Source: Verrucomicrobiota bacterium JB023
Lineage (GTDB): Bacteria; Verrucomicrobiota; Verrucomicrobiia; Verrucomicrobiales; Akkermansiaceae
Direction: 5' to 3'
Assembly: GCA_030673895.1 (NCBI GenBank)
Contig: JAUTCR010000005.1
Coordinates: forward strand, 363,597 to 427,596
DNA length: 64,000 nucleotides
The translations under genes were made by a program, and so were the position numbers. This document shows positions 26,481-34,947 of the stretch, piece by piece. Under the pieces are notes generated by a model that worked only from the letters and a program-made list of their open reading frames with translations, was not told the DNA's origin and made no database searches. The first letter of the stretch is position 1. Each line of letters starts with the position of its first letter.

Positions 26481-27341
26481 ATGAGTGATTTGGCGACCTT
26501 ACCCTATCTTCTGCGCTTGTTAGACGACGAGGAGCCGACGGTAAGAAGTGAGATCAAAGCGCAGCTTTCCCACTTCGGCGGGGATCTCAGTGACCACATC
26601 GCCGGCCTGGGCATCGATCTCTCACCCCAGGATCGCGAGGTTCTTTCTCAGATTCTACTGCCCGCGAGGCGCAAGGCTCTCCGCGAGGCTTGGTTTGCAC
26701 CGGGCAAGGCGCTGGACCATGCCGATGGCGATTGGGACCTGCTCGAATCCTTCCTCCGCTTACTCTCAGATTATCTGCATGATGGCGTCTCCCTACGCGC
26801 CTCCCTCTCCGACGCCCTTGATGATTGGGCGGAGGAATCCGCCAGCCTCTCTCTCAACGAGCCTTTGCTCGTCGCCAATTGGCTGTTTGATGGCAAGCGC
26901 TTGCGAGCCAATCGCAAGGATTATTACAATCCTCGAAATTCCGACCTCGCCGAGGTCCTTGAGACCGGAGTGGGCAATCCGCTCTCTTTGAGCCTGATCC
27001 TCATCCTCATCGCACAGCGGAGAGAGATGCCCGTCTTTGGCTGCAATTACCCGGGCCACTTCCTCTGCTGGCTGGATACCGCCGACGGCCCGCAGGTGAT
27101 CGACCCGTATAACAAGGCCCGCATGTTGCCGGTGAAGCAGATCGTCCACAATAATCCCGGCCTCTCGAATGTCAGCCGCGAGACACTCGCCGCCCCTTGC
27201 TCCCAGCTGGATATTCTCAAGCGGATGCTCTCCAACCTCTCCCACTCCTTCACCAAGATCAACTCACCCGAAGACGCCGAACTCGTCCGCGAATTGCTCG
27301 ATAGCCTTGATGAACCTCATGACTTCGACGTGCCATTCTGA
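26481..27341 (+). CDS. SirB1/transglutaminase-like protein
   Basis: 286 residues. The central part NPRNSDLAEVLETGVGNPLSLSLILILIAQRR then GCNYPGHFL matches the SirB1-like transglutaminase-related family (about 150-220). These proteins usually lack the full catalytic triad and have no assigned reaction. The N-terminal 100 residues look like helical repeats (PYLLRLLDDEEPTVRSEI, HEAT-like). It overlaps the hydrolase gene that follows by about 30 bases, so the two are translationally linked. Confidence 0.85.
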   Translation: MSDLATLPYLLRLLDDEEPTVRSEIKAQLSHFGGDLSDHIAGLGIDLSPQDREVLSQILLPARRKALREAWFAPGKALDHADGDWDLLESFLRLLSDYLHDGVSLRASLSDALDDWAEESASLSLNEPLLVANWLFDGKRLRANRKDYYNPRNSDLAEVLETGVGNPLSLSLILILIAQRREMPVFGCNYPGHFLCWLDTADGPQVIDPYNKARMLPVKQIVHNNPGLSNVSRETLAAPCSQLDILKRMLSNLSHSFTKINSPEDAELVRELLDSLDEPHDFDVPF

Positions 27342-28203
27342 ATCCGTCACCGTCCTCGGACGCCCTTTGGAGTTCTATCGCTGGCTCCCGGAGGAGGAGC
27401 CAAGAGCCGCCTTCTTCTTTCTCCACGGCCAAGGCGATTTCGCCCAACGCTATGAGGAGATCGCCCAGGTGTTTCTCCGCCACGGGGTCGCCTTCTTGAG
27501 CTGTGATCTGCCCGGACATGGCAATTCCACCGGACGGAGGGGCCACGTCCCTTCGCTGGAATTGATTAGCCAGCTCACCCGGCTGGGCCTCTCTGAGGCA
27601 CGTGAGATGAGCCCCGGCCCCGTCGGCTTCGGTGGACACTCGGTCGGCGGCCTGCTCTCTCTCGCCATGCTGCTGGAGGTGGAGCCCGCACCCGATTTCT
27701 CCTGGATTAGCTCACCCATTTTGCGGCCTGATGCCAACCAGCCCGCTTGGAAGACGACCTGCCTCCGCCCTCTCTCCCATGTCCTGCCCAAGGCCACAGT
27801 GTCCACCCGGGTGACCGCCGAGATGTGCCGCATCCCGCTCGAGGGAGAAACGCCGACCGCTCCCCTCCTTTTCCACAATCGCATCTCACTCTCCTGGGGC
27901 CGCACCCTCATCGATCTGGGCCGCCAGGTGAGGAGCCAGCCGGACAAACTCCCGATGGCGACCAACCTCCTCCTCACCCAGGGAGGCAAGGATCTCATCT
28001 GCCCGCCGCAATATTGCGACGACTATGCCGAGGCCATCGGTCTGCCCGACTTCCGCTACGAATACTTTCCCGGGGCTCGCCACGAGCCCTTCGCCGACAG
28101 CACCAAAGAAGACTTCCTCGAAACCTTAAGCGACTGGCTCAGCCAATACCTCTCAACTGCGGCCGACAGCCCGGCGACCGAGACTTCCCATCCAGCGGAA
28201 TAG
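27310..28203 (+). CDS. Alpha/beta hydrolase (lysophospholipase/monoacylglycerol lipase-like)
   Basis: 297 residues if the ATG at 27310 is used; an ATG at 27319 is equally plausible. The fold is clear: oxyanion region FFLHGQGDF, LPGHGNSTGRRG, nucleophile elbow GGHSVGG, acid in GGKDLICPP and the catalytic His in GARHEPF. This pattern is typical of monoacylglycerol lipase or lysophospholipase L2-like enzymes (Hydrolase_4). No signal peptide. It starts inside the SirB1-like gene and its last 51 bases overlap the end of the convergent RND permease gene. Confidence 0.9.
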   Translation: MNLMTSTCHSESVTVLGRPLEFYRWLPEEEPRAAFFFLHGQGDFAQRYEEIAQVFLRHGVAFLSCDLPGHGNSTGRRGHVPSLELISQLTRLGLSEAREMSPGPVGFGGHSVGGLLSLAMLLEVEPAPDFSWISSPILRPDANQPAWKTTCLRPLSHVLPKATVSTRVTAEMCRIPLEGETPTAPLLFHNRISLSWGRTLIDLGRQVRSQPDKLPMATNLLLTQGGKDLICPPQYCDDYAEAIGLPDFRYEYFPGARHEPFADSTKEDFLETLSDWLSQYLSTAADSPATETSHPAE

Positions 28204-31200
28204 CCTCGCGACATCGTCGAGCACGACGTAGATGGAGGGCACGAGGAAGAGCGTGATCACCGTCGCGAAAAGAATCCCGAAGCCGAGCGAAACCGCCATG
28301 GGGATGAGGAAACGGGCCTGCATATCCGTCTCCGAAAGCATGGGGAACAAGCCGGCAAAGGTGGTCAAGGAGGTCAAGAGGATCGCGCGGAAGCGTCGGC
28401 CTCCCGCCATCGCGGCAGCATGCTTGACGTTGGGCGATTCGTCCCGGTGACGATTCACGAAGTCGACCATCACCAGCGAGTCGTTCACCACCACCCCGGC
28501 CAAGGCCACGAAGCCGACCATGGACATGATCGATAGGTTCATCCCGAGGAAAGCGTGGCCCCAGATGCCACCGATGAGGCCGAAAGGAATGACGCTCATG
28601 ATGATGAGTGGCTGGAAGTAGCTCTTCAAGGGAATGGCGATGAGAACATACATGATCACGAGCGCCCCCAGGAAGCCGACCCCAATCTCGCGGACGGAAG
28701 TCTTCTGATCTTCCTGCTCGCCCTCGAAGGCCCACGTGACCGAGGGAAATTGCTGTTCCAGCTTCGCGAGAACCTCCTTCGTATAGCGGGCCACCACCTC
28801 GTTGGCGTTGGTCTCCGAGTCGACGTCGGCGGTCACCTTCACTGACCTCATGCGGTCCGTGCGGTTGATGACGGCGGGTCCATTGCCATACTCATAGTTC
28901 ACCACTTGGGAGAAGGCGACCTTCTCACCTGTCGGCGAGGTCAGCTCGAGCTTCTCGATGGTATCCAAGGTACGGCGATCCTCTTCGGGCAGACGCACCA
29001 TCACCTTGACCTCGTCCCTGCCTCGTTGCAGGCGCTGCACCTCGTTGCCGTAAAAGGAATTCCTCACCTGCTCGCCCACCATGGCCAGCGTGAAGCCCAG
29101 CGTCTCCCCGGCGCGGGTGAGGCTGGTGATTTGCAGCTCGTCCTTACCCGCCCGGCTACTGTCCGCGATGTCAATGACCCCTTGATAATCGCCCAGGCCG
29201 TTCTTCGCGAACTCCGTCGCCTGTTCCAGCTCATCCAGGTCTCGGCCAGTGAGGCTCAGATCCACCGCATTGCCTCCAGCCGCCGTTTCGGCGCGAAAGC
29301 TCAGCTCCACCACCCCGGGAATCTCGCCCACGATCTCGCGCCAGGCATTAACAAGTTCATCACTCCCCACCCCGCTGCGCTCCGCCGCTGGGACTAGCTC
29401 CACCGTCACTTCGCCCAGATGGGTCGCCTTGGGTGGTCCGTCGGGACTGAAGCCCGAGATGAAAGGCTGCGTCCCGCTGCTTGCGAGAATATGCTTCACG
29501 ACCGGGTTCCCCCGATCATCCTTGAAGCGCCGCCCCAGCTCGAGGGCCCCTTGCTCCAATTGCTTAATCACCTGCTCCGTCTCGCTAAAGGGTACTCCTT
29601 GCGCGAGCTCCAGCTTGGCCGTGAGGACATCGCCCTCCACATCGGGGAAGAACTCGGCCTTGATCCTTCCTGTCCCAACCACCGTGAGGCTCACAGCCAG
29701 CACGGCCACGAACAAGGCAATCATAGGATACCGCCAGTGGAGACCGAAGCGGAGCACAGGCTGATAGATTTTCTCAATGAAACGCTCGAGCCCATTTGCT
29801 ATCGCCCGCTGGACTGCGAACAATCCGGAGGTGACAAACAAGATCCACTTCAAGGGATTCCAACTGGGCATCGACTTCCAGCGAGCCTCGGGCTTGGGCT
29901 TGCCCTGCGTCGTCGGTCCCAGCAAAGACAAGTGCGCTGGCAGGACAAACTTCGACTGAACCAGTGAGAACAAGAGCGTAGGGATCACCACCCAGGGAAT
30001 ATTCGGCCAAATTTTCCCGCTCACTCCACTCAGGAAAAGCATGGGGGTGAAGGCGACAATGGTCGTCAAGACCCCGAAGACCACCACCGTCCCCACCTCG
30101 TGGGTTCCCTTCCAGGATGCCACGGCAGGATGCTCCCCTTGCTGGATGCGGTGATAGACATTCTCCCCTGTCACAATCGCATCATCGACCACGATCCCCA
30201 GCACCAGGATGAAGGCGAAAAGCGAGATCATGTTGATCGAGATATCGAACATCGGCATCAGCCACATGCCCCCGGCAAAGGAGACCGGGATCCCCAGCGC
30301 CACCAGCAAGGCCAGGGACGGTCGTAGGAAGAGAGCAAGTACGACGAGGACGAGCAAGAGACCTGATACCGCATTGCGGGCCAGTAGATCGATGCGCCCT
30401 TCTAACAAGACGCTCTGATCGTTCCAGATCCCCAGCTTCACTCCTGCGAGGTTCTCCTTATTTTTGAGGGCCACATATTCCTTCACGAGCTTCGCCAAGC
30501 GCGTGGTGTCCTGCTCCCCCACTCGAAAGACATTGACCACGACCGCTCGCTCACCATCGTAATCCATCGAGAGATCAACATCCTCGAAGGTGTCGCGCAG
30601 CGTCGCAACTTGCCCCAGTCTCACCACCGAGCCATCGGCGAGAGTCTTGATTGGCGCGTTTGCGAAGTCCGCCGCGCGGTATTTCTTGCCAATCGTCCGG
30701 ACAATCAATTCACCACCCTCCGTCCTGATCGAGCCGGCAGGTAGATCGACTGAATAGCGAGCGACGGCCTGCGCCACCTCGCCCAGGGTCATGCCCAGCT
30801 CGGTCAGTTCATCCTCCGCGACCTCCAGGGAAATCTCGTAAGGACGGGTGCCAGCGATGCTCACATTGGTGATCTTGGCTTCGCCCGCCAAGGCATTGCT
30901 CACCAGGCCAAAGAAGCCGGGCTTCTCTTGAGAACGAAAGGCGAGCAGCTCATCCTTCACCTCCTCCGCCAGTTCCCGCAGCGCCTCCTCGTCGGCCCCA
31001 TCGGCAACCAGCGTGATAGCCATCACCGGGGAAGTGATTAAAATTTCCTCCAAGATCGGCTTCTCCGCCTCTTCGGGGAAGTTGTCGATGGCGTCGACGC
31101 GCGTCTTCACATCATCCATGACATCGCGGACGTCATAGCCCGTCTCCACCTCAACGGTCACCGCCCCCGTTCCTTGAGCTGATGTCGAACTCAGCTCCTT

Positions 31201-31434
31201 GATGCCGACCACATCGGCAATGGCCTCTTCCACCGGGATGACCACCCCGCGCTCCACCTCCTCGGGTGTCGCGTTCGGGTAAGGAATCTGAACGGTGAGG
31301 GCATCGATCGCCGTCTCGGGGAAGATCTCCTTCCTCACCTTGAACCACGTCGTGAACCCCGCGAGCAGGACAGCCAACATGAGGAAGTTGCCCGCCACAT
31401 GGTTGCGGCTAAACCATTTGATCCATCCTTCCAT
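28153..31434 (-). CDS. RND-family efflux permease (AcrB/MdtB-like)
   Basis: 1093 residues, full length for an inner-membrane RND drug/proton antiporter. The N-terminus (RNHVAGNFLMLAVLLAGFTTW) is the first transmembrane helix. The paired Asp of TM4 needed for proton transfer is in GIVVDDAIVTGENV (about 415), and NLSIMSMVGFVALAGVVVNDSLVMVDFVNRH is the matching TM10-11 region. Two large periplasmic loops are present. It is the last gene of tetR-oprM-hlyD-acrB. Divalent-metal (CusA) signatures are not obvious, so organic compounds are the likelier substrates. Confidence 0.95.
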   Translation of the reverse strand: MEGWIKWFSRNHVAGNFLMLAVLLAGFTTWFKVRKEIFPETAIDALTVQIPYPNATPEEVERGVVIPVEEAIADVVGIKELSSTSAQGTGAVTVEVETGYDVRDVMDDVKTRVDAIDNFPEEAEKPILEEILITSPVMAITLVADGADEEALRELAEEVKDELLAFRSQEKPGFFGLVSNALAGEAKITNVSIAGTRPYEISLEVAEDELTELGMTLGEVAQAVARYSVDLPAGSIRTEGGELIVRTIGKKYRAADFANAPIKTLADGSVVRLGQVATLRDTFEDVDLSMDYDGERAVVVNVFRVGEQDTTRLAKLVKEYVALKNKENLAGVKLGIWNDQSVLLEGRIDLLARNAVSGLLLVLVVLALFLRPSLALLVALGIPVSFAGGMWLMPMFDISINMISLFAFILVLGIVVDDAIVTGENVYHRIQQGEHPAVASWKGTHEVGTVVVFGVLTTIVAFTPMLFLSGVSGKIWPNIPWVVIPTLLFSLVQSKFVLPAHLSLLGPTTQGKPKPEARWKSMPSWNPLKWILFVTSGLFAVQRAIANGLERFIEKIYQPVLRFGLHWRYPMIALFVAVLAVSLTVVGTGRIKAEFFPDVEGDVLTAKLELAQGVPFSETEQVIKQLEQGALELGRRFKDDRGNPVVKHILASSGTQPFISGFSPDGPPKATHLGEVTVELVPAAERSGVGSDELVNAWREIVGEIPGVVELSFRAETAAGGNAVDLSLTGRDLDELEQATEFAKNGLGDYQGVIDIADSSRAGKDELQITSLTRAGETLGFTLAMVGEQVRNSFYGNEVQRLQRGRDEVKVMVRLPEEDRRTLDTIEKLELTSPTGEKVAFSQVVNYEYGNGPAVINRTDRMRSVKVTADVDSETNANEVVARYTKEVLAKLEQQFPSVTWAFEGEQEDQKTSVREIGVGFLGALVIMYVLIAIPLKSYFQPLIIMSVIPFGLIGGIWGHAFLGMNLSIMSMVGFVALAGVVVNDSLVMVDFVNRHRDESPNVKHAAAMAGGRRFRAILLTSLTTFAGLFPMLSETDMQARFLIPMAVSLGFGILFATVITLFLVPSIYVVLDDVARLFRWMGSLGRRAVGRS

Positions 31435-31437
31435 TGC

Positions 31438-32655
31438 CTAGTCTTTCTCGCTGGGTTCTTCCTCCCCGGTCCGGACCGGCATTCCTTCCACCGGGCCATT
31501 GAGCCGGGTAATGATCACCTGCTCACCAATCGTCACTCCATCGGTGGCAAATACGGTGTCCGCCGTACTACGAACAATGGTCAGGTTACGAAAGCGGAGC
31601 TTGTCCTCCTCATCCACTATCGCCACTCGGTCTCCCTCGCGGACAGCAGAGCGCGGAACCATCATCGCGTCGGGAAGAGCCTCTCCCTCCAGTCGCGCCT
31701 CCACAAAGAGTCCCGGCGGCGGCAAATTCAATTCCCCCTCGTCATCGGTCGGCTCCACCGCCACCACCAGACCCGCCGTCAGGGCCGAGCGCTCCACCTC
31801 ACCAGTGGTTCTCACGATGCGACCCGGCCACACAATCTTGCGCGCCCCCAGGGTGCCTTCAAGCTCCACGCTGCCGATGGGATTCCCTTGCGAGTCCCGC
31901 CGCAGGAGAGCAAAGTCCTCCAGCTTGACCGGGAGAATGACATCCAGCGCTTGGCTCGAGAAAAGAGTCGCCACCGGGCTGCCCACTGCCAGAACCGCTC
32001 CACGCTCAACTTCCTCCTCACGCACGATGGCGTCAAAGGGCGCGCGAACAACCGTGCGCTCCAGATTCCGCCGTGCCCGCTCGACCTCGGCCTTTGCGCT
32101 AGCCAAGCTCGCTTTCGCGCTCGCCAGCTGCGGCACTCTCACAAGGAGGTCTCCGGGCTCCCCTCTGCCCAGCTTTTCCCAATCCCGCAGAGCCTGCGCC
32201 CGCCTGGCCTCTTCCTGCTTAAGATTAAGCTCTGCCTCCGCCACCGATGCCTTGGCCTGCTCCAGCGCGGTACGATAGTCGCCCTGCTCCAGCTGAACGA
32301 GTAGCTCTCCGGCCGAGACTCTTCCTCCCACTCGCAGCGATGGACTCATCTCCACCACCTTGCCGGAAACCTCGGTGGTCAATCGCACCACCTGCCGGCT
32401 CTCAACGATGCCCTCCGCGCGGACCTCAACGCCACCCTCCACCGCAGTGACCTCACGCACCTCCACCGCCGGAGCGGCAATCGCTTCTTCCTCCTTCTTG
32501 GCAGCCTCTGGAGCCGTGGCCAGAAGGATGGCGATTCCTGCGATTGCCAAGCCAAGAACGAGTAACACTCCGACAAAGCTCAGCACCGCATGCACGGCAC
32601 TGCGGCGCTCCACCTCCAGCTCTTCTTCGGATTCGATTTCTCTTTCTTCACTCAT
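31438..32655 (-). CDS. RND efflux periplasmic adaptor (HlyD/AcrA-like)
   Basis: 405 residues. One N-terminal membrane anchor (AVLSFVGVLLVLGLAIAGIAILL, about 21-43) with no lipobox. Then lipoyl half-motif and coiled-coil hairpin (ASVAEAELNLKQEEARR to SAKAEVERARRNLERT), VRAPFDAIV closing the lipoyl domain, beta-barrel, and a membrane-proximal domain (MMVPRSAVREGDRV). It links the RND permease to the outer-membrane channel. Spacing to the permease is 3 bases, so they are co-translated. Confidence 0.95.
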   Translation of the reverse strand: MSEEREIESEEELEVERRSAVHAVLSFVGVLLVLGLAIAGIAILLATAPEAAKKEEEAIAAPAVEVREVTAVEGGVEVRAEGIVESRQVVRLTTEVSGKVVEMSPSLRVGGRVSAGELLVQLEQGDYRTALEQAKASVAEAELNLKQEEARRAQALRDWEKLGRGEPGDLLVRVPQLASAKASLASAKAEVERARRNLERTVVRAPFDAIVREEEVERGAVLAVGSPVATLFSSQALDVILPVKLEDFALLRRDSQGNPIGSVELEGTLGARKIVWPGRIVRTTGEVERSALTAGLVVAVEPTDDEGELNLPPPGLFVEARLEGEALPDAMMVPRSAVREGDRVAIVDEEDKLRFRNLTIVRSTADTVFATDGVTIGEQVIITRLNGPVEGMPVRTGEEEPSEKD

Positions 32656-32695
32656 CTAAATTCTTCTCTCGTTGTTGTTTCGATAACCTCATCCA

Positions 32696-34150
32696 CTACT
32701 TTCCCCGTACTTTAAAGTCCCCGCCAAGGGCGAGGTGCAGATTGACCCGGTTCTCCAATCGTTGCCGACGCAGTGTCACCAGCTGGGTCGCGATCTCCGT
32801 CCTGGAGCCCCGGGCCTCCAGAACCGTCAGCACAGTCTCGACTCCATCCGCGTAGTCTTGCGCGGCCGCTTGATCGGATTCCTCCGCTTCCCTCAGCGCC
32901 TCTCGCGTGGCAGCAATTCGCTCATCAAAGAAATGGTCCGCGACGAGAGCTTCCTCGACCTCGCCAAAGGCATCCAGCACGGTTCGCTGCAGGTCGGCCA
33001 GCTGCTCGCGGCTCTCGCTACGAGCCTTCTCGTAATTCGCCTTTAGCCGTCCGCCATTGAGAATGGGCATGGTCAAATTTCCGGCGAGACTCCAAACCCC
33101 AAAGTCACTATTCACCAGGTCACCTAGCTCGGAGCTGGAAGTCCCCGCGCTGCTGGTCAGGGAAAAACTAGGAAAGCGGGCCAGATCGGCCTCCTCCGCA
33201 TCTTTGACCGCAGCGACATAGCGTCGCTCGGCCTCGAGAATATCCGGCCGCCGTAGAAGCAGATCACTTGGCAAACCAACCGGTGGCTTTGCCGGTAACT
33301 TGGGGAGATAAACGTCCCCTCCTCCGGTGCGGCCAGCGGGATAACGCCCGGCCAAAAGCTCGATCTGCCGCTTGGCGCTTTCAACCTCAGCCTGACGACG
33401 CTTGATCTCGGCACGCTGCCGGGCCACTTCCGTGCGAGCGAGCCGCAGCTGGGAAGCCGTCCCGCCATCATCGGCGAGGGCATTCGCAAAACGCTCCATC
33501 ACCGCCGCCTCCGTCTTTTCCAGGATATCCAATGATTCGTAGGCCAAGCGCAACTGCTCATTGGCTTCGCCCAAGGCCAACCAAGCCTTCACCACCTGCG
33601 CGGCGAGGCTGGCCCGCGCAGCGCGATAGGCTTCCTGCTCCGCGCCCACCCGCGCGAGGTCAGCCTCGTTGGCGGACCGAACTTTTCCCCAGATATCCGG
33701 CTCCCAGCTGACATCCAGGGACGCGCCCAAGGAGGAGGAAAGCGAAGACAGGATACCCGACTGGTTGGGAATAGGTAATCCTGTGAAGACCTGCTTACTA
33801 CGCGTACCATTGAGAGTTCCAGAAAGCTGGGGATGGGCTTCGCTACGAGTGGCACGAGCCGTCAGCACTGCCTGCCGCACTCGCTCCTCGGCGGACCGCA
33901 AGCTCGGATTAGCTGACAAGGCAATGGAGACAACTTCTTCCATCTTGCCGTCACCGAATCGCGACACCCATTGATTATCGATACCAGCCCGTGCTTCCCG
34001 CGTCGCCACCCAGCGGCCCGGGGCCATCTCCTTGGCCTCGCCAAAGTCCCTTCCAGGAGCCACCGCATTGCCACACGCGACGAGGAAGAGCGCCACGGCT
34101 CCCATCCCCGCCAAGCGAAGCGGCGTCTTCATACTCTCATGTTTCTTCAT
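32696..34150 (-). CDS. RND efflux outer-membrane channel lipoprotein (OprM/NodT-like)
   Basis: 484 residues from the ATG at 34150 (MKKHESMKTPLR); the signal ends at a lipobox VALFLVAC. Two OEP repeats are visible, including LDVSWEPDIWGKVRSANEAD and PSDLLLRRPDILEAERRY, classic NodT/OprM phrases. It forms the trimeric TolC-like tunnel of the pump. Its ATG overlaps the stop of the TetR gene as ATGA (34147-34150), so the regulator and pump are translated together. Confidence 0.95.
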   Translation of the reverse strand: MKKHESMKTPLRLAGMGAVALFLVACGNAVAPGRDFGEAKEMAPGRWVATREARAGIDNQWVSRFGDGKMEEVVSIALSANPSLRSAEERVRQAVLTARATRSEAHPQLSGTLNGTRSKQVFTGLPIPNQSGILSSLSSSLGASLDVSWEPDIWGKVRSANEADLARVGAEQEAYRAARASLAAQVVKAWLALGEANEQLRLAYESLDILEKTEAAVMERFANALADDGGTASQLRLARTEVARQRAEIKRRQAEVESAKRQIELLAGRYPAGRTGGGDVYLPKLPAKPPVGLPSDLLLRRPDILEAERRYVAAVKDAEEADLARFPSFSLTSSAGTSSSELGDLVNSDFGVWSLAGNLTMPILNGGRLKANYEKARSESREQLADLQRTVLDAFGEVEEALVADHFFDERIAATREALREAEESDQAAAQDYADGVETVLTVLEARGSRTEIATQLVTLRRQRLENRVNLHLALGGDFKVRGK

Positions 34151-34794
34151 GCCTTCCCTTCTTGTTCCGCCATGCCGCCGGTGCAAAAGACCAGCACCTC
34201 TTGATAGATCTTCTCCGGCTCCCAAGCCGCGAGCTTCCGCTCGGTGATTTGCTCAAAAACTTCGTCCCGGAGAAGCGCCTGTGTCATCACCGCGAAGCAG
34301 AACTTGATGCGGCAGAGTGTCTCCTCCGTGGAGAGGCCCGGGAGGGCGCGCTGGAACGCTGCCACCGTCAACTTCATCATCTTGGTGAAGGCGGGCACCA
34401 TCTCCGAGGGGATGCCCTTGGCCTCCTCTCCAGTGACGCGACCCATGAAGCGCCCAAAGAGCCGTCTTCGTTCATCAGCCTCGGTGATTCGCTCAATCAA
34501 GGGGTCGAGAAAGGCCTCGATCACCTCGCGCACCTCGGGTCTCGCTTCCCCCTCGAGCAGGCCTTCCAGACGGCGGACACGCTCCTCGTTCACGGGCAGG
34601 GCGTGCCGCTTCATCACCTCATTAATCAATCCCTCCTTACTGCCGAAATGGTAATTCACCGACGCGACATTGGCTCCCGCCGTCCGGGTGATATCCCGCA
34701 ACGAAACCGCCTCGAAGCCCTTCTCGGCGAATAACCCTTCGGCCGCGTCCAGCAGACGCTCGCGGGTTTCATTCTTCATCTCCGATTCAGACAT
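34147..34794 (-). CDS. TetR-family transcriptional repressor of the efflux operon
   Basis: 215 residues from the ATG at 34794 (MSESEMKNETRERLLDAAE). Helix-turn-helix at about 30-55 (VSLRDITRTAGANVASVNYHFGSKEGL split over helices 2 and 3), with a CecR/YbiH-like ligand domain. A longer in-frame start at 34854 would place the start upstream of the promoter and operator seen at 34802-34841, so I reject it. The promoter geometry puts the transcript start at about the A of this ATG, suggesting leaderless translation. Being first in its own operon, it probably represses itself and the pump until a ligand binds. Confidence 0.93.
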   Translation of the reverse strand: MSESEMKNETRERLLDAAEGLFAEKGFEAVSLRDITRTAGANVASVNYHFGSKEGLINEVMKRHALPVNEERVRRLEGLLEGEARPEVREVIEAFLDPLIERITEADERRRLFGRFMGRVTGEEAKGIPSEMVPAFTKMMKLTVAAFQRALPGLSTEETLCRIKFCFAVMTQALLRDEVFEQITERKLAAWEPEKIYQEVLVFCTGGMAEQEGKA

Positions 34795-34801
34795 GGCGGA
34801 G

Positions 34802-34829
34802 AGAATAATTCCCCTTGCCCCCTTGTCAA
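34802..34829 (-). promoter_or_regulatory. Sigma70-type promoter of the tetR-RND operon
   Basis: Minus strand TTGACA (34829-34824), 16-base spacer, TATTCT (34807-34802), then 7 bases to the tetR ATG. The perfect -35 and good -10 make this the best promoter in the window. Confidence 0.7.
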
Positions 34830-34841
34830 ACAATCGTTTGA
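34826..34841. promoter_or_regulatory. Probable TetR operator overlapping the -35 box
   Basis: TCAAACAATCGTTTGA: half sites TCAAAC and GTTTGA are perfect inverted repeats around a 4-base centre. It overlaps the upstream edge of the TTGACA box, so bound repressor would block RNA polymerase. The same intergenic region also lies 107 bases before purB. Confidence 0.7.
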
Positions 34842-34947
34842 AACACGATTTCAATACTCATCAGCGCCAGTTGGTTATCCGGCGCAGACGAAATCCGCGG
34901 CAGCAAAGTCTTGAAAGGATCAACGGGAATCGGGACTCTTCCGTCCC

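Noticed and set aside
34795..34854. Longer TetR start at 34854
   Set aside because: It would begin upstream of a consensus promoter and its operator; similarity to the family begins at the ATG at 34794.
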